In this document: positions 34,604 to 46,500 of the stretch, one piece after another
Layout of the letters: each line of letters starts with the position of its first letter
Numbering within the stretch: the first letter of the stretch is position 1
From: Stictocephala bisonia
Lineage: Eukaryota; Arthropoda; Insecta; Hemiptera; Membracidae
NCBI GenBank assembly: GCA_035578905.1
Contig: JAQJVL010000175.1
Coordinates: forward strand, 471,001-535,000
DNA: 64,000 bases
Reading direction: 5' to 3'
Translations under genes and position numbers: made by a program
Notes under the pieces: model-generated
What the model saw: the letters and a program-made list of their open reading frames with translations, nothing else
What the model was told of the DNA's origin: nothing
The model's database searches: none

Positions 34604-37600
34604 GTAGGGAGGTTATAGACATAACTATGGCCTCAGCCTTAATGTTTCATGACATTGGGGACTGGGAAGTTTCGCCGGAACCCTCGTTGTCGGACCACAG
34701 ACACATCTGCTTTGTGCTTGAGGGCCAGACAACACTGAGGGTGTACAGGAATCCCCCTTACGGAGGCCGTAATCACCTCTTATGAGAACAACTGCCCTTT
34801 GATTACACAAAGGGATGCTCGAAGCCGGAGATGGACTCAAGAATTAGTGGTCCATCGAAGGAGAACTAGAAGGCTCCTCGGCAAGGCCAACAGTTCCGGT
34901 AGTGATGCTGACTGGCTGGCCTACCGGGAGTCCCAAAGAAACTACAGACGAGAGGTTCACAGATTCTCCAGGAAATCCTGGAGAGACTTTTGTACCTCTA
35001 TAGAGACGACCTCAGTGATGTCTAGGCTCCACAAAGTGTTGGCTAAGGACCCTGGGGGAGGACTAGAACCCCTCATTAAAGAGGATGGGGAGTGGACCAG
35101 ATCAGAAGAAGAGACCTTGTGACTTTTATTTGAGACTCACTTTCTGGGATCCGTCGAGGAACCAGCGGCGAGTTCCCCCACTTTGGTGAGGCGGGCTTGC
35201 ACCGGGGCCTTGCACGCGGACTGGAGTGAGGCAAAGAAGGTTGTTACAGAGCAAAAGATTAAGTGGGCAGTTGAGTGCTTCGCCCCCTTCAAGAGTGCTG
35301 GGCTGGATGGCATCCTGCCTGTGCTCTTGCAGAGGGGCCTGGAGTCGCTCCTACCTCACCTGACCACAATATTTAGGGCTTCTCTGGCCTTGAGTTTTAT
35401 CCCAAGGCTGTAGAGGACCGCAAAAGTGGTCTATATCCCCAAATATGGAAGGGGTACACATTCCAGGCCTAAAGATTTCAGACCGATCAGCCTCATGTCT
35501 TTTCTATTAAAGACATTGGAGAGGTTGGTCATGCCTATCATGAAGGACGGGGTATTGAGAGATAACCCGCTCCATGCAAATCAACATGCATACATGGCTG
35601 GGAGATCTGCTGAGTGGCTCTTCACAGACTCGTTACGAGAGTCGAGGAGACTATTGGGCAGAAGGAGCTAGCCATGGGTGTCCTCACGGACATAGAGGGG
35701 GCGTTCAACAATGTCTCCCTGCAGTCTATGATAGCTGCTGTCGTTAGGACGGGCGTCGAGGGCACCATTGCTAGATGGATTGAAGCCTACTTACGCAGTA
35801 GAATGGTTAAGGCAACATTGAACGAAGCGTCGGTTCAGGTTGTAGTCGGAAGTGGCTGCCCCCAAGGGGGTGTCTCCTCCCCTCTCCTGTGGTCCCTGGT
35901 GGTTGATAACCTACTAAGGGCGCTGAACGGAATGGGGGTATTATGCTCAGGCTTACGCGGACGATGTGTGTATACTGGGCGTTGGTAAGTTTGCCAGCAC
36001 GGTGTCGGACATCGTCCAGGCTGCCTTGAGATACCTAGAAAGGTGGTGTAGGGACAAGGGGCTCTCTGTTAATCCTAACAAGACAGAACTTGTACTTTTC
36101 ACTCGGAAGAAGAGGCTGGATACATGCCCACTATGGGAAATATGGTGCTAAGAGCTACAGGGTCGGTTAAGTATCTTGGGGTTATCCTGGATGCTAAACT
36201 GAACTGGCTCAAGCACCTTCAGGAGAAAGCCAGGAAGTACAGAATAGCTTTTTGTGCTGGCCATTGGGACAACGTGGGGGCCTTAAACCAAATATGGTTT
36301 ACTGGCTATACACGAGTGTACTTCGGCCCTCCTTATGTTATGCGGCAGTTATCTGGTGGCTGGCCATGACACAGAACAATGCAAGGCTAACATTAGACAG
36401 ATGTCAGAGAATGGCGTGCCTGGGAATTACAAGCGCAATCAGAACAACCCCATTGGCGTTGATGGAGGTCCTCACTGAGCTCCGCCCAATGGATCTGTTT
36501 GTAAAAGGGGAGGCTTGTAAAGCGGCCTTTAGAATAAGGACGACTGGTGGCTGGTTGCCTGACCAACCAGGACTCCATGGGGAAATATTATCTAGGGACA
36601 TTGGTCTGGACCCGTTGCTTTCGATGGGAACAGACTCAATGATACCTAGATACAGAATTGACAGGCGGGTCAGGGCCTTCCTTCCAAGTAGAGATAAGTG
36701 GATAGGGAGTACCTAGCCTGCACAAGTCAAAGGAAGCGTCTGGTATACTGACGGCTCACTTACAGAAGAAGGCGCGGGTGCTGGGGTGTACAGGAGGGGG
36801 GCATGGAAAGTTCTGTCTGTACCTCTGGGGGCCCATGCTACCGTCTTCCAGGCGGAGGTCATGGCTATCATGACAGCCACACAAGAATAAATGCGTCTAG
36901 GTGGCTTCGGAGGAGTAGTTTCCATCTGCTCGGACAGCCAGGTGGCGATAAAGGCGATCATGGCACCGCGTACCAGCTCTAAGTTGGTATGGGAGTGCCA
37001 GGGGATCCTGGAGACTCTTTGCCAGCGTAAACAGGTGAGACTGATATTGGTCCCTCGGCATGCTGGTATTGATGGAAATGAGAGAGCCGATGCACTGGCT
37101 AGGAGAGGGGCAAAGTGCCCTCTGCTGGGGCCGGAGTCGGCACTTGGTATTCCTTTTCAAAAGGTAAAAAGAAGAATTGACAGGTGGACCTCCGAGGAAC
37201 ACGATGGCAGATGGAGGACCGAGTCCGGGCTCAGGCAGTCTCGTGCACTTATCCAAGGACCGGATCGCAGGTAGCAGAGCTCTGCTGAGCTGTAACCGGG
37301 CCAAGGTGAGGGAGGTTATGGGAATGCTGATCGGACATAATCTTCTTCACAGACATATGAAGGTAATGGGCCTAACAGAGGACTCTACATGTAAGCTCTG
37401 TGAGGAGGATGAAGAGAGCTCCATACACATCTTCTGTCATTGTGGAGCTTTCTCATCTCTTAGGTATAGGACTCTGGGTGCCACTTTTCTGGAACCAGAG
37501 GACATTAGAAGGGCTACACTCGGGGAGATCATGTCCTTCATAAGGGGGACTGGTCTCTTGTGACACTGTCGTCAGGCTCTGACACTGTCGTCAGGCTCGG

Positions 37601-37684
37601 GGCGCAAAGGGCCATGGAGTCTAGGCACGGTAGGCTTGGTGACAGGACCACAACCTGGTGTATCTAATCTAATCTAATCTAGGA
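34604..37684 (+). mobile_element. 5'-truncated non-LTR retrotransposon (R1/I/LOA-like, RNase H-bearing)
   Basis: It begins within the endonuclease domain and ends in a (CTAAT)n-type tail at about 37661-37680. It is flanked by a near-exact 37-bp duplication of the 84-bp satellite (34567-34603 and 37685-37721), both copies carrying the 'atgactagg' variant where most units have 'atggctagg'. Its base composition (about 50% GC) contrasts strongly with the AT-rich surroundings. It is the best-preserved LINE in the window. Confidence 0.9.
34614..37563 (+). pseudogene. LINE ORF2: endonuclease C-terminus, reverse transcriptase, RNase H, zinc knuckle
   Basis: 34676-34760 reads 'EPSLSDHRHICFVLEG', the SDHR motif at the end of the APE-type endonuclease. 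RT follows: 35183-35413 'AGLDGILPVLLQRGL'; 35426-35671 'FRPISLMSFLLKTLERLV'; 35614-35988 'GVLTDIEGAFNNVS' and 'SGCPQGGVSSPLLW'; about 35945-35990 'QAYADDVCILGVG'; 35966-36151 'GLSVNPNKTELVLFTRK'; 36124-36369 'KYLGVILDAKLNW'. RNase H: about 36730-36770 'VWYTDGSLTEEGAGAGVY', then 'FQAEVMAI', a stop near 36888, 'ICSDSQVAIKAI' and 'HAGIDGNERADALARRGA'. A C-terminal CCHC-like 'CKLCEEDEESSIHIFCHC' lies near 37390-37445. At least four frameshifts and stops split it, yet all catalytic boxes are legible. Such proteins perform target-primed reverse transcription. Confidence 0.93.
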
Positions 37685-37775
37685 TACCATGACTAGGTCT
37701 TTAGTACCGGGCTCTTATATAATAAATATTTATAAACACGGCAACAAGAAGTAGTTGGAGATATAAGGGACCATA
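37685..37775. repeat. Resumed 84-bp satellite unit (right side of the LINE insertion)
   Basis: Same unit as 33937-34603, including 'ctttagtaccgggctcttat' and 'cacggcaacaagaagtagtt'. It ends at 'aagggaccat', where unique DNA begins. Confidence 0.95.
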
Positions 37776-37851
37776 TTTTTAAGACTACAGAACATTACTC
37801 AATAAAATATTTGGTTTTAAAATATAAATAATGTTAAAAAATATTACTAAT

Positions 37852-38105
37852 ATTTTTTTTTTTTTTTTTTTAATAATAAAAGGAGAGGCCGATCTCCTCT
37901 CCTTAACCTTACTCTGACCATTCCCCATAGACCATTGATCTGTGCGAGGAACTTATTCAGTCAGAGTAAGGGGGCGAACCTGTACAGTACAAGGTGAATA
38001 TTACTGATAAATCTTTTCAGTCTAGGCCGGATTCGAACCAGCGCTATCTCTAACCCTAGCTCAAAGTCCTGACGCCTTAGACCACTCGGCCACCGGCTCG
38101 CCCTC
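37852..38105 (-). mobile_element. tRNA-derived SINE, about 250 bp, Leu/Ser-type head
   Basis: On the minus strand from 38105: 'ggtggccgagtggtctaagg' is a class-II tRNA D-arm with A box, and 'ctggttcgaatccggc' is a T-arm with B box, each with correct stem pairing. The 3' acceptor strand does not pair with the 5' one. A non-tRNA body follows (about 37880-38010, with an 'ggagaggccgatctcctctcc' hairpin). It ends in an A-rich tail, seen as a T run at 37852-37872. Head, body and tail are all present, so it may be full length. Target duplication not clear. Confidence 0.85.
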
Positions 38106-39081
38106 ACGGCATCAGTATTGACCCATTAATACTGATATAATTTTTGTCCAATTAAAGAGTAGCTTAATGAATATATAAAGTATACTCTGCCTTCAAATTA
38201 ATTACCAAAGTATCATTTATCCTTCAATATGAATGGTTTTCTGAAAATATTTGGACTATCGAGATATTTTTAGTGTAATTCTTATAGTGAGATATTTTTA
38301 AAATGTATTTAACAGCTTTGCTCCAGGCGGCCACAGGATTCCCCTCCTCCTTCAAACAACCGAGGTCCTTAAAAGCATGGCCTTTCCCTTGGCCCTGTCC
38401 GCATTCCTAACCAGGTATTTATCCACTTCTTCCATATTACGCACAGGACATCTCGTTCGCTATAATAATTTAGACACTAAATATTTAATTTTTTAATTTA
38501 GGTTAATTATGTACATTATTTATTACATTTGATTTATTCGTCAAAATGTTTTAGTGAATTGTTTTGTTCCAGAGATTTTATTCTAAGTAAAAATAAATGT
38601 AGGTTTTTACTTAATTACACCATAATTACCCCTACTAAGAACCAAGATCGATTAAGAATTGAAATTCCCCTAGTAACTTTTAGATTTTAAATATATAACT
38701 CTTTTTACTGCTCATTGGCTATACAGTATTTCAATTCATCCGCCGAAATATCACAGGCTGAAGACGGGAGGGAGTGAGTGAGTGGCTACTGCAAATTACA
38801 ATGAGATTTTTACTTTTTATTTGTATCTTGCCTTTTGGTGTAAAAGGGAAAATTTAAAAGGTTTTTTTTAATCGCGGGTAGAATATAAAAAGAGCTGATT
38901 CCTAACGCTTTTTACCGAAGCGTTGACTTTCAAAATTACTTGAATAAAAACCCCTTGTCAGATTAAATAGAAACTTTAATAGTTCATTTATGAAATCTTT
39001 GATCAACTAGTCGTAGATATACTGTATATGAACTTAGACTAATTACCAAAAACGTTTTTATGAAAAATCGTTTAACAACTT
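38106..39081. other. Non-coding; weak coding-like relic at 38320-38460
   Basis: 38320-38460 is less AT-rich and, on the minus strand, reads without stops for about 30 codons ('VRNADRAKGKAMLLR'), but matches no family with confidence. The rest is AT-rich. Confidence 0.4.
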
Positions 39082-39400
39082 TTAATAGTTCGAGTAATTG
39101 AGTAAGCCTGCGAAACTGAACAAAGCTTCGTTTTGTGCATCACGAAGGTTTAAGATCCTTAATCTTCCACTTAACCATTGTCCATCTTCACCCCCTTCTT
39201 CATTTTTCTTCATGGCAGACACACGCTTCGTTACCGTAGAACAAATCTTCCCAAACAATCTGAAACTTGTTGAAAACAGGATACCGTTTGTCATTATGCT
39301 TTCCTCCACAAATAATGCTAATACGCACAGCAGGTTCACTACCCGACAACATGCATCATTGCCGTGCATCACTGACGTGCATCACTGCTATGGATCTTGA
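39082..39400. other. Overlapping ~100-codon open frames on both strands, unrecognised
   Basis: The plus frame 39098-39400 and minus frame 39372-39082 are both open. The minus frame has a plausible mix of residues ('LFGKICSTVTKRVSAMKKNE') but no known motif, and no clear splice sites or promoter. 'gtgcatcactg' is repeated near 39364-39390. It could be a relic exon, a TE piece or chance. Confidence 0.25.
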
Positions 39401-40802
39401 TTTGTTTGGCACAAACCAATACTGGAGACGAACATTCTTTTGAATTTTAATTCGTCCATAGTATATTTTGTTTATTTTTTTAAATTTGTGTAGGTATTTA
39501 CAGCGTTTGTTAATTTTGTGGCCTTACTATCTGGACACATTCACTAAACCGTGACAAATATTTTATCTCGCGGATTTATTTTTTGTATTATATTTCCTTA
39601 ACCTTAATTTTATATAAGCAGGTTCCTGATTATATCAAATATTCCTGATTCGATATAATCAGGATATTTTATCGATTTACATTTGTTATAATTTTTTTAT
39701 GTCTTTAAAGTATATTTTTATCTGGCAAGCTGATTTTTCATCATCAATTTCATATTATTTATTGTTACTCCTTTATTATTATTGATTAAATATTATTTAC
39801 ATAGTACATTTTATTTTTTGACGTTTATATTTTGGTACATTTGTATATGCCTCTTTAGTTTCATAATATATTCAATTGCTTAGTCTCATTTGTTTCAAAC
39901 GGTTTTATTGTATCAATAAATATACCTTTCCGCCAAATGTAAGTAATGTAATGTCACTAGAATGTTTGGCAATAGGCTGAATATTAAAAATTAAATAAAA
40001 GATAACTACGCCCAAATAAACTATATCGGAAATGGCATTAATTTAGAATGTTATCCACTCGCTAAATATTGTTATTAGTTTTAAAGACTGTCTAAAACAT
40101 AATTTCAACAAATAAATCAAACAAATTAAATAGTCCAACAACAATTGACAATAGTTGTTTAATCTTGTGTGATGCGAGCGAATTCCAAACAAAGTCAAAT
40201 CTCTGTTATTTTTAGTACGTTGTTAAATTTATGTTTCGGAGATTCAAATAAATATTTCCATCGAATTAAATACAAAAGTTGTACACTAAAATATAGAATC
40301 AGGAAGTTAGATTATAAATGAGAAGCAGACATATTTCCGGTGGGTTTTCATACAAAAGTATGTTTATGAGTGTACGATGAGTGTCGATAAACCCATTTCT
40401 ACCCAATAAATGAAATATAGCTTATTCTAACGTGTGAAAAGTCATTCATAGCCCAAAAGTAAAGATATTCAAAATGTATTTGTTTATGTTATTGGTTCAT
40501 TTTGTTACTACTGGAGTGATGAATAGTACTGCATCGATTTACTTCAAGTCTAAAGTAGTTCACGAGTGACCATGTTATAGTAACTTTAATAATAATCATC
40601 ATCATATGCCACCAGCTATGTATACATACACTTGATGCCAAACTGCAGCCCAGTACTCCCACGGGTGAACACATCTGAGAAGGCTGTTGTATACGTATAC
40701 GGAAACATGAAACCAAGCATATCTGTAATGTCATTTATACACATTGGCAATAATGTTTCAATCAATTACTTTTGTTTATATCTCAGAAACGAGTAATATA
40801 TA
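39401..40802. other. AT-rich non-coding stretch with one 12-bp hairpin
   Basis: cctgattatatc (39624-39635) pairs with gatataatcagg (39652-39663). No gene supported in this interval. Confidence 0.5.
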
Positions 40803-40993
40803 TACAGCGTATCTTTTTCAAATAGGCCACCATTGTGACCTTGGAAACCATAAGTCTGACAAATAACTTTAAATGGAGAACCTTACCATTGTTTTTTCGA
40901 TACTTTAAGGTGAGGTTCCCCATTTAAAGTTTTTTGTCAGACTTATGGTTTCCAAGGTCACAATGGTGGCCCATTTGAAAAAGACACCCTGTA
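40803..40993. mobile_element. Palindromic MITE, about 190 bp, TA-flanked
   Basis: About 80-bp arms: 'tttttcaaataggccaccat' + 'tgtgaccttggaaaccataa' on the left is mirrored on the right (40905-40985), with a short centre ('ccttaccattgttttttcga'). The right terminus, read inward, is TACAGGGTGTC and the left is the mutated TACAGCGTATC; TATA lies on both sides. The TACAGGGTG terminus is the same as that of the large element at 41887-48526. Confidence 0.85.
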
Positions 40994-41097
40994 TATATAT
41001 TATTTACTCAGCATATATATCATATGTTATAAATAATATATAGTTTTTTAATTAGCATAATACGTGTTGGTACATACACGGTACAAGTAAAACGTCA

Positions 41098-41865
41098 CAC
41101 AGCACAAAATTTATTACAATATAAGCACAAAATGCACAAATTAAATATTATGGTGATCGATTTCAGTGAACCACGCTCACCTTCCTCAGACCAGCGTGGT
41201 TCAGACGGAAAATGCTGTTCAACAACTCAATTTATAGGCCTATGATCACGTGACCCCATTGGCTGGAATCGTCAAATTGGTGGATGCTGTGATATTATTG
41301 GATAATCCCTATCGGCTGTTTTTCTGTTCTTTTAGTCGCTGAAAATATATTATTAAAAACTATTTCGGAATCAAAATTAACCTGTTCATTCATTAATTTA
41401 TCACGATCCATACATTTATTTTTTTAAATAAATAACTCTTTCCACGCGACTCCATAATGTGACCCTTCTTACAAAATTTTAGAATATCTCCATTTTCATC
41501 TATTTTATTCAAACTGTGGTTACGATTCAGAAGGTGTTTAGCTACATTAGATCTTTCAGGTTTCTTGTTTTTAAAAGCAGAGCTATGGTTTTTATATCGT
41601 TTGCTCAAATTTAGTCTGGCCTATGTAAAACGTATTACAACCATTACAGTTAATCCTATATATTCCTGAATTATTGAATTTATCTTCATTTTCAATAATC
41701 GGGTGTAAAATGTTGGACATAGTATTACAAGTCTTAAAATGGATTTCTTTTGTGAATCCCTCTGGTCTGAGGAAGGTGGCGTGGTTCACTGAAATCAATC
41801 ACCATAATATTTGTGCATTTTGTGCTTATATTGTAATACAATTTGTGTTGTGGCAGATTATATGT
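41098..41865 (-). mobile_element. Penelope-like element fragment with inverted terminal repeats
   Basis: Inverted about 106-bp repeats at 41098-41203 and 41759-41865 (landmarks: 'ataagcacaaaatgcacaaa', 'gtgaaccacgc', 'ccttcctcagacca') flank a GIY-YIG endonuclease fragment. Inverted terminal repeats and a C-terminal GIY-YIG nuclease are the known signature of Penelope-like elements. The reverse transcriptase is missing, so the copy is truncated. The TA-flanked transposon nest starts only about 20 bp to its right. Confidence 0.8.
41393..41798 (-). pseudogene. GIY-YIG endonuclease domain of a Penelope-like element
   Basis: 41798-41592 contains 'NSGIYRINCNGCNTFYIGQT', which carries the GIY and the YIG motifs with the CxxC between them that is typical of Penelope-like nucleases. 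41608-41393, one frame away, continues with 'NVAKHLLNRNHSLN' (family: S.vA.Hll...H) and a Lys-rich C-terminus. A frameshift near 41600 separates them, where the conserved Arg of helix 1 would sit. The nuclease nicks target DNA for reverse transcription. Inactive here. Confidence 0.88.
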
Positions 41866-43239
41866 ATATATATATTTTTTTCAGTATACAGGGTGAGGCA
41901 GACCACCCGTGCAGCATGTATAGCAGGAAAACGGTTTGGTCTAGTGGCCTAAAACAAAATGCTTTCCCCCTATATTGCATATGGGGAGTCCATTAAAAAT
42001 GTTTTCATCAACCTTTTCGTAAAGAGTGTTGAAAAACTAGGGGCCATGGGTTCGAATCTCAAAATTATCAAATGCAAACCTATGGCAAATAATACATCAT
42101 TTTAAAGGTCTTGTTGAAAGAAACTCATTGGTGAAAACAAAATTCATTTATCATGACACATTTCAAAATGGCGGCCATTTTTGTGAAAAATATTGACGTT
42201 TACGGAATACCCTATAGTTTTCTTACTGTTTGAGATAGGTTCATTCCAATTTCAATTTCTTACTTGCAAAACCTTCAGCTTCACTCTGATATGCCGCATG
42301 ACTACTTTTATCATTATTTTGATATTGGCCCCCTAATAAGAATTTTGAAAAATTAAAAATTCCCTAAAGTCAAAATTTTTAAATAGCAACATGCATCATG
42401 TTGTATGTCATTTTAAAGCGCTTGTTAAGACAAACAAATTTTGCATTACACTTTTTTTTGTATCTCCAGTGGTTTTTGAGAAATAAGCACAAACGTATTT
42501 TTAATAATAATTTTCCCAACTTTTTACGTTACTTTGGCCATTGATATCCAAAAATGAAAGCACTGAGTCAAAATCTAACATTTTAATTGCGTAAATCGAA
42601 ATAAGGAATTATGTAAGCAAATTTATTTTTTATTAAGATATTTCAATTTGACAAATACAGGCAAAAAGCGTTTTACATTAAGTACTGTGTTTTCATTGCT
42701 AATAATACTGATATGGTATTATTACTAATCTGGTATTATTACAATCTGATTTAAAGCTTATTACTAAGATAATCTTGAAGGGAATATGTGGCAGATGGCC
42801 TTTTGGTTCCGGATTTGTATGATTCGCTAAAATTAAGAGACCTTTGTAAAAAACAGAAATCACCATAATTGTAATTTTATCATTTAAAATTGTTTGTTGT
42901 ATATTTATACTTTAATATTATAAATAAATATTAATAGTTTTTATACACAGTACCATTACTCGCTTCGCATGGTTAGGTACCTTTCACAATCGGCCTTTAC
43001 TGTTCTGTACAACCAGTTGATACTTTGCTCCTGGGTTACTGCAATTATTATTAATCTTATGATTGTTTAATCAGCTGATTATTTTCAGCTGTTTATAAAA
43101 TCAGCTGTTCTAGTGCATTATTGTACACTTCATGTTAGTTCCTGAAACAAAACTTATTTTATTTGACAACCACTTTAATTCTCCATTTTACTCCTTATTT
43201 TGTCCTTTTATTGTGAATGATAGTTCTGTATTTATTGAA

Positions 43240-43527
43240 ATGCCGTACACAAATGAAGAGGCTTTCCAAATGCTAATGGTGTTAGGCGAATGTTTCCAGA
43301 ATTACTCAGCTGCTGCGAATCTCTACGCAGAACGTTATCCAGACAGAGAAGTTCAATCACGAATGGCCTTTCAAAGACTTGCTAGTCGTGTGCGTGAAAA
43401 AGGACAGGTTCAGCCTGATTTCAATAAAGGAAAAACCCTAGCTAGGCCTGTAAGAAGTGATACGGCACCAGTCATTTTGGCAGCGGTTCAACTCAATCCA
43501 ACTGACTCGTCCAGAAGAATAGCTCTA
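43240..43527 (+). pseudogene. Element A transposase, N-terminal part (DUF4817 helix-turn-helix), interrupted
   Basis: ATG 43240 is chosen because family members start just before the 'EEAFQMLMVLGECFQNYSAA' helix; the open frame also extends upstream to 43132 without resemblance. 'ANLYAERYPDREVQSRMAFQ' is the diagnostic DUF4817 block common to insect transposases of this kind. 'GRP'-like linker and 'TDSSRRIAL' lead to the second HTH. The frame is cut at codon 96 by the TA-flanked insertion of element B. 43240-43527 is exactly 96 codons and the frame resumes at 46872. Confidence 0.9.
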
Positions 43528-46500
43528 CTATCCGTAACAAAACTTTGGAGACTCGAGTTTGGATGACTATAACAACGAAACTAATAAAGCTATGGTGATG
43601 GGACTTGTACCAACATTTTTACAATTTCATTGTGCGTTTATTGATGTAAACCAAAAATTTTTCATGCCACATTTGCATATTTTTAATGCGTGCAGAACAA
43701 AAAAAATACACGATTTTACACGCCTTTCAACCAAATCTCGAATTTAAAAATTCGCTGAATAAAAACCCGTGCATGAATCGTTTTGAAACTGTAATACGTG
43801 ATTGGTTATAGTGTTGATAACGTAATACTAAAATATAAAAATTGTTCGTCCATTAGAAAAAAAGTTGTTGTAGATTTTGTACAACAACTTTTTCTTAGCA
43901 ATGACTGATCGGAATAAGTTCAAATTTACACTGTTATACAAAGCTAATTTTACATATTCAACTACAAATTGTGATAATCGTTTATAGTCCATCATGTATT
44001 TTGTAGCGATTTTTATTTGATAGCGTAGCGATGTGCACTCAGCCGTGAGTAACCGACCCCACCGATGCGCCTGGTCCGCCGGTATTCGTCCGGAATGCGG
44101 GGTTAAATAGGCGAGCGGCGTACCCCCGAAAAGTGCTCTAGATAACGAGAAACCCCTAACTGCTTGGTTACAGGGTAAATTTGGTATCAAAATATTTGTC
44201 ACAAAAAACGGCACAATTTCTTCCTCTGTCATTTTTCGATTGGAGTGGGGGAAAACTGTTATTTCGGGGAAAATGTGCCTTTTTTGCGCTGTTTCGTTTT
44301 TTCGACTTTTAAACTTTATCTCTCTCTCATTTCTTCCCTAATTGACCGATCTGGATAATTCTTTCATATAATTTTTCAGTGATGTCTCCCCTTTATATGA
44401 GCATGAATGAAATTTTTCTGCAACTTGTATTTCTGGAAATATTCCAGCAAGACCCCTGTAATAGTGGTGAAACGATTCTTTTGTTTCAAATCGAAAAAGA
44501 GTCGAGGGAATTTCTGAAAATTGAAATTTCTATATGTCAGTATCAAGCTGATAAACAGAGGAAGTTTTTCCAAAATATTTGAAGGTTACACATCCATCTG
44601 TCTTTGAGAAACATCAAGTTGAAGTTGAGCCACGAGCCCGGCCAGCGCTCGACGCCCCGCGCCGCCGAGTCGATCAAGTCTTTCTCGTGGGCAGGTTGTT
44701 GTTTTACGGCTTTTCAGGTACATATTTAATAATGTTGTCTGTTTCTCGGGAGTTGAATCATCTGGCATGTATACTGATGTTTTGCGCTTCTGGTTGCCTT
44801 TGGACATTTTTAATATTAATAAAACCCTGAATAACTAGCAATGTTCGATAAATCACAATAAGCTGAATGTTTTACCCCGAAAACACATACGTTTTGTATC
44901 GCGGTAGAACACAGAACAAACACAATCAGCAAAGTGAATTGTCGCGACGTTAACATGCAAGATCAAACACGTTCGTCCACCGCTCGGACGTTCTGGCGCG
45001 AAAGAATAAATTTTAAAAGTGATGAATTTCCATTTATCGCAAAGATAGCCAATTATACATTTTTATACACCTGCACAATATTTCATGATTCTTTCTCAAA
45101 ATTACAATCGGGAGGGAATTTCGCTGATTATAATTTTTTATTATTTTATTTTCATAATAGATCAGTGAATGCGCGATTTTTAATGCTCAAGATCAAGAAA
45201 CATCGAAAAAGAAGTCAGATATTGTTGATCAGATCTGCAGATCCCTAAAAAATCTCAGAACATCAACCTGCACACGAGAAGGACTTGATCGGCTACACGA
45301 CGCGGGGCGTCGAGCGCTGGCCGGGCGTAGGCCGGGCCCGCGGCTCAACTTCAACCTGATGTTTCTCAAAGACAGATGGATGTGTAACCTTCAAATCTTT
45401 TGGGAAAACTTCCTCTGTTTATCAGCTTGATACTGACATATAGTAAATTTCAATTTTCAGAAATTCCCTCGACTCTTTTTCGATTTGAAACGAAAGAATC
45501 GTTTCACCACTATTACAGGGGTCTTGCTGGAATATTTCTAGAAATACAAGTTGCAGAAAAAATTCATTCATGCTCATATAAAGGGGAGACATCACTGAAC
45601 AATTATATGAAAGAATTATCCAGATCGGTCAATTAGGGAAGAAATGAGAGAGAGATAAAGCTTAAAAGTCGAAAAAACGAAACAGCGCAAAAAAGGCGCA
45701 TTTTCCACGAAATAACAGTTTTCCCCCACTCCAATCGAAAAATGACAGAGGAAGAAGTTGTGCTGTTTTTTGTGACAAATATTTTGATACCAAATTTACC
45801 CTGTAACCACGCAGTTAGGGGTAAAGGTCATAATTTCGGGGGTACGCCGCTCGCCTAGTTGCCCGGTCGAACTGTCGAACACGGTGAGCCACAGCGGTAT
45901 GTCCACCACCCTCTACCCTCCGCAGTAAAAGAATGTCTTGAAACTATGACTGTTGTTTGTGTGTAACCCCCATGACTCATAACCTATACCTCTACATAAG
46001 GACATGGTGACACCTATACCGCCTACATTAACTATTTTAACAATTAATTTGACTTTAATGTTTGACCAAAACATATGTATGAATATATATCATAGGCAAT
46101 TAAAAAATATCAAAAATATTACTGTTAAAACACAGAGCATTTATTTGTATGTGTATGGTTATCTTCTGTAAAAACTAAACAGTTTTTCGTCTCTCCTGTA
46201 AAATTTTCGATTTTTCTGATAGGCGGTATTGTTTCTCCACTGGCGATTTGGAAAATTAACGCAAGAGCATTACTTCTCTTGTACGAGCCAGGATGACGGC
46301 AGGACTGGCAGCGACTCGGCAACGTCGCAATCCCGCCGAGCTTGTTACTCACGGCTGAGTGCACATCGCTACGCTATCAAATAAAAATCGCTACAAAATA
46401 CATGATGGACTATAAACGATTATCACAATTTGTAGTTGAATATGTAAAATTAGCTTAGTATAACAGTGTAAAGTTGAACTTATTCCGATCAGTCATTGCT

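Noticed and set aside
38020..38105. Functional tRNA-Leu/Ser gene
   Set aside because: D- and T-arms are good, but the acceptor stem does not pair and the sequence continues into a SINE body and A-rich tail.
43559..43747. 62-codon open frame repeated at 46838-46650 as a conserved small protein
   Set aside because: The two copies are the two inverted arms of element B; the similarity is explained by the palindrome.
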